Positions 9,049 through 18,580 of a stretch of 64,000 bases of DNA are shown here, in pieces. The first letter of the stretch is position 1; each line of letters starts with the position of its first letter. Position numbers and translations under genes: made by a program. The notes below the pieces were generated by a model. That model searched no databases. It saw only the letters and a list, made by a program, of their open reading frames with translations, and was not told the origin of the DNA. Source of the stretch: Pseudomonas sp. A34-9 (lineage in GTDB: Bacteria > Pseudomonadota > Gammaproteobacteria > Pseudomonadales > Pseudomonadaceae); contig NZ_CP119967.1 of the NCBI RefSeq assembly GCF_029543085.1, positions 2,506,501 through 2,570,500 on the forward strand. The letters run 5' to 3'.

Positions 9049-10086
9049 TCAGCCGCGAGCGGCGCGTGGGCGATAGGCAGTGGGGTAGTAGTCGCGGAAC
9101 CAGGTGATGAAACGTCCAAGTCCCTCATCCAGCTCGATCCGGGGCTGAAACCCGGTGGCCTGGGCCAGGTCGCCGGCCTCGGCGCAGGTGTTGAGCACAT
9201 CGCCCGGTTGCAGCGGCAGCAGCTCGACAATGGCTTTCTGGCCGAGGTGTTTTTCCATCAACGCCAGATAGGTTTTCAGCTCGACCGGATGCTGCCCGCC
9301 GATGTTGAACAGCCGCCACGGCGCCATGCTGCTGGCCGGATCGGGCTGCTCGCGATCCCATTGCGGATCGGCGTGCGGCGGGCACTCGGTGAGGCGGGCA
9401 ATGCTTTCGATGATGTCGTCGATGTAGGTGAAGTCGCGCTGGTGCTCGCCGTAGTTGAACAGCTTCAACGGCTCGCCTTCGCTGATCGCCCGGGCGAACT
9501 GGATCGGCGACATGTCCGGCCGGCCCCACGGCCCGTACACGGTGAAAAAGCGCAGACCGGTGCAAGGAATGCCGAACAAGTGGCTGTAGCTGTGCGCCAT
9601 CAGTTCATTGGCTTTCTTGGTCGCGGCGTACAGCGACAGCGGGTGATTGACGCCGTCCTTCACCGAGTACGGTGTGTGCTGGTTGGCGCCGTACACCGAA
9701 CTCGACGAGGCGTAAATCAAGTGTTCGACCGGGTGATGCCGGCAACTCTCGAGAATGTTGAGAAACCCGTCGAGGTTGCTGTCCAGATAAGCGCGTGGAT
9801 TTTCCAGCGAGTAACGCACCCCGGCCTGCGCCGCCAGGTGGATCACCACTTGCGGGCGTTCGCGGACAAACAGCGCTTCGATGGCCGAGGCATCGGCCAG
9901 GTCAACCGTGGCGAGCTGGAAATCGCCGACCTGCTCGCGCACCCATTGCACGCGGTCGTGCTTGAGTTGCGGGTCGTAGTAGGCGTTGAAATTGTCCAGG
10001 CCGACCACCGAGTGCCCGTCGCGCATCAGCCGTAACACGCAATGGGCACCAATGAAACCGGCCGCACCGGTGACCAGCACCTTCAT
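9049..10086 (-). CDS. UDP-glucuronate 4-epimerase-like NAD-dependent epimerase
   Basis: A 345-residue extended short-chain dehydrogenase/reductase. It has VTGAAGFIGAHC (NAD-binding GxxGxxG), DNFNAYYDPQLK, the YAATKKANELMAHSYSH active site (YxxxK), and FFTVYGPWGRPDM. The NAYYD and GPWGRPDM signatures are typical of UDP-glucuronate epimerases that make UDP-galacturonate. It would act on the product of the adjacent UDP-glucose dehydrogenase. The start at 10086 overlaps the dehydrogenase stop (ATGA). UDP-GlcA as substrate is inferred from family and neighbour. Confidence 0.88.
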   Translation of the reverse strand: MKVLVTGAAGFIGAHCVLRLMRDGHSVVGLDNFNAYYDPQLKHDRVQWVREQVGDFQLATVDLADASAIEALFVRERPQVVIHLAAQAGVRYSLENPRAYLDSNLDGFLNILESCRHHPVEHLIYASSSSVYGANQHTPYSVKDGVNHPLSLYAATKKANELMAHSYSHLFGIPCTGLRFFTVYGPWGRPDMSPIQFARAISEGEPLKLFNYGEHQRDFTYIDDIIESIARLTECPPHADPQWDREQPDPASSMAPWRLFNIGGQHPVELKTYLALMEKHLGQKAIVELLPLQPGDVLNTCAEAGDLAQATGFQPRIELDEGLGRFITWFRDYYPTAYRPRAARG

Positions 10087-11435
10087 GGCCGCAGTCCTTC
10101 GGGGGCGATGTGGCGCAGGCCGATGCCGCTGTAATGCAGGCCGGCGGCGGCCACTTGTTCCGGGTTGTAGAGGTTGCGCCCGTCGATGATCACTTTCGAA
10201 CGCAGCTTGTCGGCGAGCAGCTCGAAATCGACCACACGGAAGTTTTTCCATTCGGTGCAGATCACCAGGGCGTCGGCGTCTTCGAGGGTGTCGTCGCGGG
10301 TGGCGCACAGGTGCAGATCGTTGCGGTAACCGTAGAGGCGCCGGCATTCGGACATGGCTTCCGGATCGTAGGCCTGTACGCTGGCGCCTTCGGCCCAGAG
10401 TGCATCCATCAAGTAACGGCTGGGGGCTTCGCGCATGTCATCGGTGTTCGGTTTGAACGCCAGGCCCCACACCGCAATGGACTTGCCGGCAAGGCCCTGG
10501 GGGAACTGCGCTTTCAGTTTGCTGAAGAGGATGTGCCGCTGGCTGTCGTTGACGTCGGTGACGCTGCGCAGCAGTTTCAGTGGCATGCCGTTGTGTTCGG
10601 CGGTGTGCAGCAGGGCGCGCAGGTCCTTGGGAAAGCACGAGCCACCGAAGCCGCAGCCCGGATAGATGAAGTGGTAGCCGATGCGCGGATCAGAGCCGAT
10701 GCCTTTACGCACAGCTTCGATGTCCGCCCCCAGCAGCTCGGTGAGGTTGGCCAGTTCGTTCATGAAGCTGATGCGCGTGGCGAGCATCGCGTTGGCGGCG
10801 TACTTGGTCAGTTCGGCGCTGCGGTTGTCCATGAACATCAGTTTTTCGTGGTTGCGGCAGAACGGCGCGTACAGCTCGCTCATCTGCTCGCGGGCTTCGT
10901 CATCGCGAGTGCCGACAATGATTCGGTCCGGGCGCATGCAGTCGGCGAGGGCGCTGCCTTCCTTGAGGAATTCCGGGTTGGAGACCACGCGTACGGTCAG
11001 ACTGGTCTTGTCGCGGCGCTGCAATTCGCTGTTGGCGGTGGCCAGCACCTGATCCGCCGTGCCGACCGGCACCGTGGATTTGATGATCAGCGTGCGATCG
11101 GCTTCCATGTGCGAGGCGATCTGCCGGGCAACATTGAGCACGTGGCTCAGGTCCGCAGAGCCATCCTCATCGGCTGGTGTGCCGACGGCGATGAAGATCA
11201 GCTCGGCATGCTCGACCGCATCGCTGGCCTGGGTGCTGAACAGCAGACGGCCGGCCTTGATGTTCTCCTCAAGTGTGCTGGACAAACCTGGCTCGCTAAT
11301 TGGCGGCACCGCTTGTTGCAGTTGTTTAATCTTGTTCGGGTCAATATCCACGCATAAAACGCGATGCCCGACATCTGCAAGTGCGGCGGCTTGTATTAAT
11401 CCAACATAGCCCGTGCCAAATACGCTCACGTCCAT
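10083..11435 (-). CDS. ugd: UDP-glucose 6-dehydrogenase
   Basis: A 450-residue protein. The N-terminal Rossmann motif is VSVFGTGYVGLIQAAALADVGH, the catalytic cysteine lies in YPGCGFGGSCFPKDLRAL (about residue 262), and the C-terminal UDP-binding domain includes VWGLAFKPNTDDMREAPS. It oxidises UDP-glucose to UDP-glucuronate with two NAD+. It is the first gene of the exopolysaccharide operon and supplies the uronic-acid precursor. The gene symbol is given for family identity; the genome may carry another ugd. Confidence 0.93.
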   Translation of the reverse strand: MDVSVFGTGYVGLIQAAALADVGHRVLCVDIDPNKIKQLQQAVPPISEPGLSSTLEENIKAGRLLFSTQASDAVEHAELIFIAVGTPADEDGSADLSHVLNVARQIASHMEADRTLIIKSTVPVGTADQVLATANSELQRRDKTSLTVRVVSNPEFLKEGSALADCMRPDRIIVGTRDDEAREQMSELYAPFCRNHEKLMFMDNRSAELTKYAANAMLATRISFMNELANLTELLGADIEAVRKGIGSDPRIGYHFIYPGCGFGGSCFPKDLRALLHTAEHNGMPLKLLRSVTDVNDSQRHILFSKLKAQFPQGLAGKSIAVWGLAFKPNTDDMREAPSRYLMDALWAEGASVQAYDPEAMSECRRLYGYRNDLHLCATRDDTLEDADALVICTEWKNFRVVDFELLADKLRSKVIIDGRNLYNPEQVAAAGLHYSGIGLRHIAPEGLRP

Positions 11436-11490
11436 CTGCGCACCCTCGATAGAGCGAAAAGAAGAAGTTCAAAATGAGACTGTCAAAAGG

Positions 11491-11520
11491 GGTATAGCGC
11501 AGGGTTTGAAAAGCGTGTCA
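11491..11520 (-). promoter_or_regulatory. Candidate promoter of the exopolysaccharide operon
   Basis: Read on the minus strand, TGACAC (11515-11520) and CTATACC (containing TATACC at 11491-11496) are 18 bp apart. The start would fall about 50 bases before the ugd ATG. The CTATACc -10 resembles stationary-phase (RpoS) -10 elements. This is a pattern match only. Confidence 0.35.
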
Positions 11521-11827
11521 GCAAAATGACATGTTGCACCTGTATAACAACCCCCATTTTTGGGGCGATTGGCCATCAAGTGCTTGCTATTGCTGGATTT
11601 GTCCCGTGCTTGACGCTCTTTTCACATTTCGAAGAAAACGATGGACGGTCGAACGCCGCGAATTTAAAGGCTTTCAGCAACTTGAGTGTGTCAGATTTGA
11701 GTCATCGGTTTTTTGACGCTTTGCAAGAAAGTCAGCCATTTCTTGCGCTTTGATGGCCGGGTGCTAGTGTCAGATTTTGACCGACAAACTCTTGACCCTT
11801 TACGGTTTCTGCGCGACCGGAATAGCC
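11521..11827. other. Intergenic region between divergent ugd and sulfatase-like gene
   Basis: About 300 bp with slightly lower GC. Short open frames here have no family features and cross the divergent promoter region, so I do not call genes. A TTG codon at 11777 is in frame with the downstream gene and could extend it by 17 residues. Confidence 0.4.
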
Positions 11828-13525
11828 ATGTTTCGATATCTGAAAGAACTGCTTTTAGTTATTTATTTGCTGCTTTATTCCGAATATTACATAGATCGGT
11901 TAAACGCTATCGGCGTCGGTTTTGCTGTACTTCTTTTTGGCGCGATGTTTTTGGCGCTTACTTTAGCGTTATATCTAACGGCGTATATACGACAGGCACT
12001 CATTCGGCATGGGTTCGCATTGGCGATGTTTGTCTCGGCAGTATTTTTCGACGTCTACACCCGGGTCACCGCGGATTACCTGAGCTATAGCAGCTTCGTG
12101 TCGCTGGTGTATTCCGGCGGCTTCATTCAGGAGGCGGCGTACCAGTACCGAGACGCGATCCTGCAGGGCGCCCTCAGTGGTTTGCTGTTGTTGTTCGGCA
12201 TCGGTCTGAAGCCACGCCATGGTCTGGCGATTCCCAACGCGTTGCGTGTGGCGGCGCCGCTGTGTGGCGTGCTGCTGCTCAGTGCCGTGCTGTTCTTGCG
12301 TGCGGGAGAGGGCGCTCGTGGCTTGCCGATCATGTACACGCCGCTGGCCTACCTCAACCTGTTTACCTATGAAGCACTGCACAACACGGTCGGGCCACGT
12401 GAGCCGGTGACGCTGGCGCGTGCTTCAGAAGCGGTCGGCCATGACATCGTGCTGATCATCGACGAAAGCATTTCCGGCAATTACCTCGATATCAACGCGC
12501 CGTTCGGTGTGCACAGTAACCTCAAACAAGCGCCTCCCGGCGTCAACATCTTCAATTACGGCTACGCCGCGTCCATCGCCAATTGCAGCGCCGACACCAA
12601 CGTGACCCTGCGCTACGGCGGCACCCGCGCCGACTACATGCGCATCAACAGCACGTTGCCGTCGATCTGGCAGTACGCGAAAAAGGCCGGGCTGCGCACC
12701 GTGTACATCGACGCCCAGCGTACCGGCGGCAACCTGCAGAACCTGATGACCGATACCGAGAAGAAGGACATTGACGCGTTCGTGCAATTCGACCAGACCA
12801 GCGTGCGCGATCGCGACATGGCGGCAGCGGCGAAGCTCATCGAATTGCTCAACGATGGCAAACCGGAGCTGGTGGTGATCAACAAGGTCGGCGCGCATTT
12901 TCCGGTGCACGACAAATACCCGGATGCGTTCATGGCGTACCGCCCGACCTTGCCGCGCGGGCAGTTCACCGAGGTGGCCGATACTGGCGAACGCACCGGT
13001 TTCAATGGCCAGCCGGATGATTGGGTGCTGTATCGCAATGCCTACAAGAACACCGTGTTGTGGAACGTCGGCGAGTTCTTTGCGCGGGTGTTCGCCCAGG
13101 CCAATCTGAACAATGCGCTGCTGATCTATACGTCTGATCATGGCCAGGATTTACATGAGCGTGGTAATCCGGGGTTGAACACGCATTGCGGTGGCGATCC
13201 GGTGGAAGAAGAAGGGTTGGTGCCGCTGGTGGTGATTTCCGGCAGTGAACTGAAGACGCTGGATTGGCCGGCGCAGTTGGCGAATAACAAGGATCGTTCC
13301 AGTCACTACAACATCTTCCCGACGCTGCTGCAGTTGATGGGCTATGACCTGGCGGGGATCGAGGCTGTCTATGGCAAGCCACTGAGTGTCGCGACGGCAG
13401 ATGAGTTCACCTTCAACTACCGCTTCAATGCGCGGTTGGGGGCCAAGCCTGAGTGGAAGCATATTGATCTGGGCAGCATTGTCACGCCGGCGCAGGCGCC
13501 GACGAGTGTGGCGGCGGGGCAGTAA
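11828..13525 (+). CDS. Sulfatase-fold membrane protein (EptA/phosphoethanolamine-transferase-like)
   Basis: A 565-residue protein with about five N-terminal hydrophobic segments (residues 1-190), then a periplasmic alkaline-phosphatase-superfamily domain. Metal-site motifs visible are DIVLIIDESISGNY, NCSADTNVTLRYGG (position of the Ser/Thr nucleophile), NKVGAHFPVHDKYP and IYTSDHGQDLHERG, with a final HC. Relatives transfer phosphoethanolamine to lipid A or hydrolyse sulfate or phosphate esters. Here it lies divergently next to the exopolysaccharide operon and may decorate that polymer or another envelope glycan; this is inference. I chose the ATG at 11828; TTG at 11777 is the alternative. Confidence 0.75.
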   Translation: MFRYLKELLLVIYLLLYSEYYIDRLNAIGVGFAVLLFGAMFLALTLALYLTAYIRQALIRHGFALAMFVSAVFFDVYTRVTADYLSYSSFVSLVYSGGFIQEAAYQYRDAILQGALSGLLLLFGIGLKPRHGLAIPNALRVAAPLCGVLLLSAVLFLRAGEGARGLPIMYTPLAYLNLFTYEALHNTVGPREPVTLARASEAVGHDIVLIIDESISGNYLDINAPFGVHSNLKQAPPGVNIFNYGYAASIANCSADTNVTLRYGGTRADYMRINSTLPSIWQYAKKAGLRTVYIDAQRTGGNLQNLMTDTEKKDIDAFVQFDQTSVRDRDMAAAAKLIELLNDGKPELVVINKVGAHFPVHDKYPDAFMAYRPTLPRGQFTEVADTGERTGFNGQPDDWVLYRNAYKNTVLWNVGEFFARVFAQANLNNALLIYTSDHGQDLHERGNPGLNTHCGGDPVEEEGLVPLVVISGSELKTLDWPAQLANNKDRSSHYNIFPTLLQLMGYDLAGIEAVYGKPLSVATADEFTFNYRFNARLGAKPEWKHIDLGSIVTPAQAPTSVAAGQ

Positions 13526-13546
13526 TTTTTGAGTTGGCTGGGCTGA

Positions 13547-13620
13547 CGCTTTCGCGAGCAGGCTCGCTCCCCTATTTGAAATGCGATCAACTTGTGGGAG
13601 CGAGCTTGCTCGCGAAGGGG
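13547..13620. repeat. REP inverted pair (cgcgagc/gctcgc family)
   Basis: Two REP units in opposite orientation: the left arm ctttcgcgagcaggctcgct and the right arm gagcgagcttgctcgcgaag around a 21-bp spacer. It lies between the sulfatase-like gene and the ABC operon. The same family recurs at 46876-46975 and in variant form at 56914-56996. Confidence 0.85.
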
Positions 13621-13699
13621 CCGGCCGATTCAACGCGCAATTCAAGTCTGTCATCGCCATCCGCTATCCTTGCCCCACACTGACCCATCAGGTGGCGGC

Positions 13700-14353
13700 A
13701 TGCTCCAGATTGAAAACGTCTGCAAAAGTTACCTCACCCCCCAAGGCCCATTGCCGGTGCTGCAAGGCGTCGACTTGACGCTCAAGGCTGGCAGCAGCCT
13801 GGCGCTGATGGGCGAATCCGGCAGCGGCAAAAGCACCTTGCTGCACCTGGTGGCCGGTCTCGACAAGATCGACAGCGGCAGCATTCGCAGCGGTGAGCAT
13901 CGGCTGGAGGCAATGAACGAGGCGCAACTGGCGAATTGGCGACGCAGCGAAATCGGCCTGGTGTTCCAGCAATTCAACCTGATCGGCAGCTTGCGCGTCG
14001 AAGACAATCTGGCCTTTCAGGCGCGGCTGGCCGGGCGCCATGAGCCGCGTTGGCAGGCGCATCTGGTGCAGCGTCTGGGCCTCGGCGATTTGCTCAAGCG
14101 TTATCCCGAGCAACTTTCCGGTGGTCAGCAGCAGCGGGTCGCTTTGGGCCGGGCGCTGGCCTCGCAGCCGAAATTGCTACTGGCCGATGAACCCACCGGC
14201 AGCCTCGACGAAGCCACCAGTGACGAAGTGCTGCGCTTGTTGCTGGAATTGCTCGATGACACGCCGACCACATTGTTGATGGTCACCCACAGCCCGCGAG
14301 TCGCGGCCCGATTGGCGCAGCGAGTGGTGTTGTCCAGTGGACGGCTGACGTGA
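13700..14353 (+). CDS. ABC transporter ATP-binding protein (LolD/MacB-type; AttE-like)
   Basis: A 217-residue ATPase: GESGSGKST (Walker A), VFQQFNLIGSLRVEDNLAF (Q-loop), LSGGQQQRVALGRAL (signature) and LLLADEPTGSLDEATS (Walker B/D-loop), then VTHSPRVA (H-loop). The ATG at 13700 gives the canonical MLQIENVCKSY start; a longer frame upstream runs into a REP element. It powers the FtsX-type permease encoded next (GTGA overlap). Together with the AttH-like lipoprotein this matches the conserved AttEFGH layout, whose substrate is not established. Confidence 0.88.
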   Translation: MLQIENVCKSYLTPQGPLPVLQGVDLTLKAGSSLALMGESGSGKSTLLHLVAGLDKIDSGSIRSGEHRLEAMNEAQLANWRRSEIGLVFQQFNLIGSLRVEDNLAFQARLAGRHEPRWQAHLVQRLGLGDLLKRYPEQLSGGQQQRVALGRALASQPKLLLADEPTGSLDEATSDEVLRLLLELLDDTPTTLLMVTHSPRVAARLAQRVVLSSGRLT

Positions 14354-16821
14354 TCGTCTTTCAGCAAACGCTACGCGCGCTGCTCAGCCATTGGCGGCGT
14401 CACCCGGTGCAGTTTTTCAGTGTGCTGACCGGGTTGTGGCTGGCGACCAGTCTGTTGACTGGCGTCGAAGCGCTGAACAGTCAGGCGCGTGACAGCTACG
14501 CACGGGCCAGTCAGTTGATTGGCGGCGAACCGCAGGCCAGCCTCAGTACGCCGAACGGTGCAACATTCGCGCAGCAATGGTTCGTGGATCTGCGCCGACA
14601 GGGCTGGCCGGTGTCGCCGCTGTTGCAGGGCCGGTTGCTGCTCAAGGGCTTTGAAAATCAGCGGTTGCAACTCCTGGGCATTGAGCCGGTGTCGCTCCCT
14701 GCCGATTCGGCGGTGGCCGGGCAGGCGTTGCCGATTGAGCGTGTCGTCGAGTTTTTCACGCCGCCGGGGATTACCTGGATTTCACCGGAAACTCTGCAAG
14801 CGCTGGATCTTCGCGAAGGCGACACGCCGCAAACGGCTAATGGTCTGCGATTGCCGCCGTTGCTCGCGCAAAAGGACATGGCGCCCGGCCTGTTGCTGGT
14901 GGACATCGGCGTCGCGCAAACCCTGCTGGAACAACCCGGGCAATTGTCGCGGCTGTTGCTACCCAAGGATTTTCACGCCGAGTTGCCCGCCGCGTTCAAA
15001 GGTCAGTTGCAGCTCAAGAGCAGCAGCGAGGAAAACAATCTGGCGCGACTGACCGAAAGCTTTCACCTCAATCTCGATGCGCTGGGATTTCTTTCGTTTG
15101 TGGTCGGCTTGTTCATTGTCCACGCCGCCATCGGCCTTGCTCTGGAACAACGGCGCGGCTTGTTGCGTACGCTGCGCGCTTGCGGGGTCAGCGCGCGAAT
15201 GCTGATTTTTTGCTTGATCGTCGAACTGGGTGTGCTGGCGCTGATCGGCGGATTGTTCGGTGTGATCAGCGGCTATTGGCTGGCGAGTGTCTTGCTGCCA
15301 GATGTCGCCGCCAGCCTGCGCGGGTTGTACGGGGCGGAAGTGGCGGGGCAGCTGCGCCTCAGCCCCTGGTGGTGGTTCAGCGGCATCGGCTTGAGCTTGC
15401 TCGGCGCGTTGCTTGCCGGGGCTAACAGTCTGTTGCGCGCCGCCCGTTTGCCGCTGTTGGCCGTGGCGGATCCGCAAGCCTGGCATCAGCAATATGCGCG
15501 CTGGTTGCGCCGTCAGGGCTGGCTGGCAGCGGTGTTGGGGTTGCTTGCGTTGGTGGCGTTGATCTGGGGCGACAGTCTGGCCAGTGGTTTTGTCCTCATG
15601 GCCGGGTTGCTGATCGGCGCCGCATTGGCGCTGCCTGTATTGCTCAGCGCGCTGTTGAATCAATTGCTCGGGCGTAGTCGTTCGGTGTTGGGGCAGTGGT
15701 TTCTCGCCGATTGCCGTCAGCAATTGCCGGCATTGAGTCTGGCGCTGATGGCGTTGCTCCTGGCGCTCGCCGCCAACATCGGCGCCGGCAGCATGACCGC
15801 CGGTTTTCGCCAGACCTTCAACGACTGGCTCGAACAACGCCTGAGTGCCGAGTTGTATATCAATCCGAGCAATCCGGCACAGTCGCGGGAAATGTACAGC
15901 TGGCTAAAGCAGCAGCCGAACATTGCGGCGATTCTGCCCAACTGGCAGGTCGCGGTCACATTGCAGGGCTGGCCGGCAGAGGTGTTCGGCATCATTGATC
16001 ACGCGCACTATCGTCAGCACTGGCCGCTGCTCGATGTGACGGGCGGCGACCCGTGGGCGCATCTGGCCACGGATGATGCGGTAATGCTCAGCGAGCAAAT
16101 CGCCCGGCGCCTGAAATTGCATGTGGGTGAACACGTGGCGATTGCGACACCCAACGGCACGTGGTCGCCGCGCATCGTTGGCATCTACGCCGATTACGGC
16201 AATCCCAAGGGGCACTTGCTGGTCAGCATCCAACACCTGCTGCGCGGCTGGCCGCAACTGACGCCGAACCGTTTCAATCTGCGTATTGACCCGCAGAATA
16301 TCCCGGGATTTTTAACTGCATTGCAGACGCGTTTCCAACTCGATGACAGCCGCATCGTCGATCAGGCGCGGCTCAAGGGCTGGTCGGTGCAGGTTTTCGA
16401 ACGCACGTTTGCGGCGACGGCGGCGTTGAACAGTTTGACGCTGGCGGTGGCGGGCGTGGCGCTGTTCATCAGCCTGCTCACGCAAAGTCAAAGTCGCCTC
16501 GGTCAGCTCGCACCGCTGTGGGCGCTGGGCGTGACGCGCCGGCAGTTGATGCTGCTTAATCTGGGGCAAACATGGCTGCTGGCGTTGCTGACATTGGTAT
16601 TGGCGTTGCCACTGGGGATCGCGTTGGCGTGGTGTCTGGACGCGGTAATCAATGTGCAGGCGTTTGGCTGGCGACTGCCGTTGCGGGTGTTTCCGTGGCA
16701 ATTGCTGCAGTTGATGGGGTTGGCGTTGTTGGCGACGTTGCTGGCTTCGGCATGGCCGTTGTATTCGCTCTATCGCACGCAACCGGCGGACCTGTTGAGG
16801 ACGTTTGCCCATGAGGATTAG
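14350..16821 (+). CDS. FtsX/MacB-type ABC transporter permease (large, two FtsX domains)
   Basis: An 823-residue inner-membrane protein. One N-terminal TM (VLTGLWLATSLLTGVEAL) precedes a periplasmic domain. A first block of three TMs spans about residues 240-350 and a second membrane block about 385-480; a second periplasmic domain follows, then a final FtsX block (about 690-815). The start is GTG at 14350, overlapping the ATPase stop. Proteins of this type are mechanotransmission or lipoprotein/lipid exporters rather than importers. The gene ends inside the next one by 11 bp, so the three genes form one operon. Confidence 0.87.
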   Translation: MIVFQQTLRALLSHWRRHPVQFFSVLTGLWLATSLLTGVEALNSQARDSYARASQLIGGEPQASLSTPNGATFAQQWFVDLRRQGWPVSPLLQGRLLLKGFENQRLQLLGIEPVSLPADSAVAGQALPIERVVEFFTPPGITWISPETLQALDLREGDTPQTANGLRLPPLLAQKDMAPGLLLVDIGVAQTLLEQPGQLSRLLLPKDFHAELPAAFKGQLQLKSSSEENNLARLTESFHLNLDALGFLSFVVGLFIVHAAIGLALEQRRGLLRTLRACGVSARMLIFCLIVELGVLALIGGLFGVISGYWLASVLLPDVAASLRGLYGAEVAGQLRLSPWWWFSGIGLSLLGALLAGANSLLRAARLPLLAVADPQAWHQQYARWLRRQGWLAAVLGLLALVALIWGDSLASGFVLMAGLLIGAALALPVLLSALLNQLLGRSRSVLGQWFLADCRQQLPALSLALMALLLALAANIGAGSMTAGFRQTFNDWLEQRLSAELYINPSNPAQSREMYSWLKQQPNIAAILPNWQVAVTLQGWPAEVFGIIDHAHYRQHWPLLDVTGGDPWAHLATDDAVMLSEQIARRLKLHVGEHVAIATPNGTWSPRIVGIYADYGNPKGHLLVSIQHLLRGWPQLTPNRFNLRIDPQNIPGFLTALQTRFQLDDSRIVDQARLKGWSVQVFERTFAATAALNSLTLAVAGVALFISLLTQSQSRLGQLAPLWALGVTRRQLMLLNLGQTWLLALLTLVLALPLGIALAWCLDAVINVQAFGWRLPLRVFPWQLLQLMGLALLATLLASAWPLYSLYRTQPADLLRTFAHED

Positions 16822-17878
16822 CCTCGTTGTGCTGGTGTTTTTGCTGCTGCTTGGTGGTTGCGAAAAGTCCACGCCTGAGCAGAAGGGCTTCGCCGGGATG
16901 GGCAATCAGGCGTTGGCGTTTACGCCGGTAGTGCCGGGCCGGGTGTTCAGTTTTCCGGCGGATCACGCTGCGCATGAGGGTTTTCGCATTGAGTGGTGGT
17001 ACGTCACCGCCAATCTCAAGGATCAGCAGGGCAACCACTTCGGCGTGCAATGGACCTTGTTTCGCAGCGCATTGAAACCCGTGGCGGAGCAGGCGGGGTG
17101 GGGCAATCAGACGATCTGGCTGGGGCACGCGGCGGTGACGTCCAGCACGGTGCATCACGCCGCCGAACGTTACGCCCGAGGCGGGGTGGGGCAGGCGGGT
17201 GTGCGGCTGGCGCCGTTCGAGGCGTGGATTGATGATTGGCGGTTCGCCAGTCAGGCGCAGGATCCCTTGAGTGACCTGCAACTCAGCGCTCGTGACAAGG
17301 ACTTCGCCTATCAACTGCACCTCACCTCCAGTCGTCCGTTGGTGTTGCAGGGCGACAAGGGTTTCAGCCAGAAATCCGAAGAAGGCCAGGCGTCGTATTA
17401 CTACAGTCAGCCGTTTTTCCAGGCCAGTGGTACGTTGCAGATTGACGGCCAGTGCTACACCGTCAGTGGCCCGGCATGGCTTGATCGCGAATGGAGCAGC
17501 CAGCCGCTGACCGCCCATCAAACCGGTTGGGACTGGTTCTCCCTGCACCTGGACAGCGGCGAACACGTGATGCTCTATCGCATGCGCCAGAAGGACGGCG
17601 CGCCGTATCTCACCGGCACCTGGATCGCTGCCGACGGCCAGACGCAAACCCTGAGTAGCTCGCAGATCCAGCTGACCCCGCAAGACATCGCAAAAGTGGC
17701 CGGCCGGGCGATGCCGGTGAAATGGTCGATCAGCATCCCCGACAAACACCTCGACATCACCCTCGACGCGCTCAACCCCAACGCCTGGATGAACCTGCGC
17801 ATCCCTTACTGGGAAGGTCCGGTGCACATCAGCGGCAGTCATCCCGGCCAGGGCTATCTGGAAATGACCGGGTACTGA
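16811..17878 (+). CDS. AttH/CrtC-like lipocalin-fold lipoprotein
   Basis: A 355-residue protein with a lipoprotein signal (MRISLVVLVFLLLLGGC, Cys17). The family signature FPADHAAHEGFRIEWWYVTANL .. FGVQWTLFRSAL marks the AttH N-terminal domain, and AWLDREWSSQ .. GWDWFSLHLDSGEHVMLYRMR the second lipocalin-like half. Related to carotenoid 1,2-hydratase CrtC by fold, but this family is usually of unknown function and travels with ABC exporters. The ATG at 16811 gives a proper signal peptide; a TTG six bases upstream is less likely. Confidence 0.85.
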   Translation: MRISLVVLVFLLLLGGCEKSTPEQKGFAGMGNQALAFTPVVPGRVFSFPADHAAHEGFRIEWWYVTANLKDQQGNHFGVQWTLFRSALKPVAEQAGWGNQTIWLGHAAVTSSTVHHAAERYARGGVGQAGVRLAPFEAWIDDWRFASQAQDPLSDLQLSARDKDFAYQLHLTSSRPLVLQGDKGFSQKSEEGQASYYYSQPFFQASGTLQIDGQCYTVSGPAWLDREWSSQPLTAHQTGWDWFSLHLDSGEHVMLYRMRQKDGAPYLTGTWIAADGQTQTLSSSQIQLTPQDIAKVAGRAMPVKWSISIPDKHLDITLDALNPNAWMNLRIPYWEGPVHISGSHPGQGYLEMTGY

Positions 17879-17896
17879 ACGGTCTCCGCAAATCCC

Positions 17897-17980
17897 TGTA
17901 GGAGCTGCCGAAGGCTGCGATCTTTTGATGTTGGTTTTAAAAGCAACCTCAACAGATCGCAGCCTTCGGCAGCTCCTACA
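17897..17980. repeat. REP-like palindrome (gatcgcagcc family)
   Basis: A 27-bp arm (17897-17923) and its perfect inverse (17954-17980) enclose a 30-bp loop. The arm core gctgcgatc/gatcgcagc is shared with 35300-35377 and 44442-44525. Located directly after the ABC operon, where it could also stabilise mRNA ends. Confidence 0.88.
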
Positions 17981-18044
17981 ATGGATCGGTTTGAACTCGG
18001 CTTGCTGTGTTGTCCTCTACAGAGAAACCTGTCGAGGATTTGCC

Positions 18045-18287
18045 ATGAGCGACGACCTGCCCCCCCCGGACATGACCACCTGGCAACGTCTGTTCGACGA
18101 CGAAAGCTACTGGCAGCAATCTCCTGACGCGCATTACCTCGACCTCCAGCGCATCGCCGACGACCTGCTCGGCCAGGGCGCCATCGACCTTGAGCAATGG
18201 CAGATCCTGCGCGCCAAGGCCGACGACCTGCACAAGGATTCCCTCGCCATCAACGTCACCCGTGAACTCGACGACCCCGAAGCCTGA
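18045..18287 (+). CDS. Small acidic protein of unknown function
   Basis: An 80-residue protein, rich in Asp and Leu, with WQRLFDDESYWQQSPDAHYLDLQRIADDLLGQGAIDLEQW. I do not recognise a domain. Strong codon bias, a GAGGA site before the ATG and tight spacing (10 bp) to the next small gene support it being expressed. No signal peptide or membrane segment, so probably cytosolic. Confidence 0.65.
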   Translation: MSDDLPPPDMTTWQRLFDDESYWQQSPDAHYLDLQRIADDLLGQGAIDLEQWQILRAKADDLHKDSLAINVTRELDDPEA

Positions 18288-18297
18288 GGACTGCCCC

Positions 18298-18495
18298 ATG
18301 AAACCTATCACCCAAGGCGAACACCCCGACGAACCCCGGCCACCGGGCGAAACCGAGCGCGACAACGACGCCCTGCGCCCCACCGACCCGAAACAGCGGG
18401 AAAACACTGGCAAAGGCACGCCCAGCGGCGAATCCACCGCGCAGGACCTCGCAAAACAACAGACCTCCTCGACACCAACCAAAGCCAAGCCCTGA
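18298..18495 (+). CDS. Small hydrophilic, probably disordered protein
   Basis: A 65-residue protein composed mainly of Pro, Glu, Thr, Lys and Gln (MKPITQGEHPDEPRPPGETE...), with no hydrophobic core. A GAGGA ribosome site lies 7 bases before the ATG, and the gene follows the 80-residue gene by 10 bp, so the two are likely cotranscribed. Function unknown; I see no domain. Confidence 0.6.
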   Translation: MKPITQGEHPDEPRPPGETERDNDALRPTDPKQRENTGKGTPSGESTAQDLAKQQTSSTPTKAKP

Positions 18496-18580
18496 ACAGC
18501 GTCTATGCTCAGTGGCACATTCGGCGTCGGTTGCACATTGGCGCCGGGTGCTGCCATTCATCACAGGGAAAGTATTGCTT

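Noticed and set aside
11445..11470. GAACTT .. TCGAG as an AlgU-type promoter for ugd
   Set aside because: Transcription would start almost at the ATG, leaving no room for a ribosome site, and the spacing is short.
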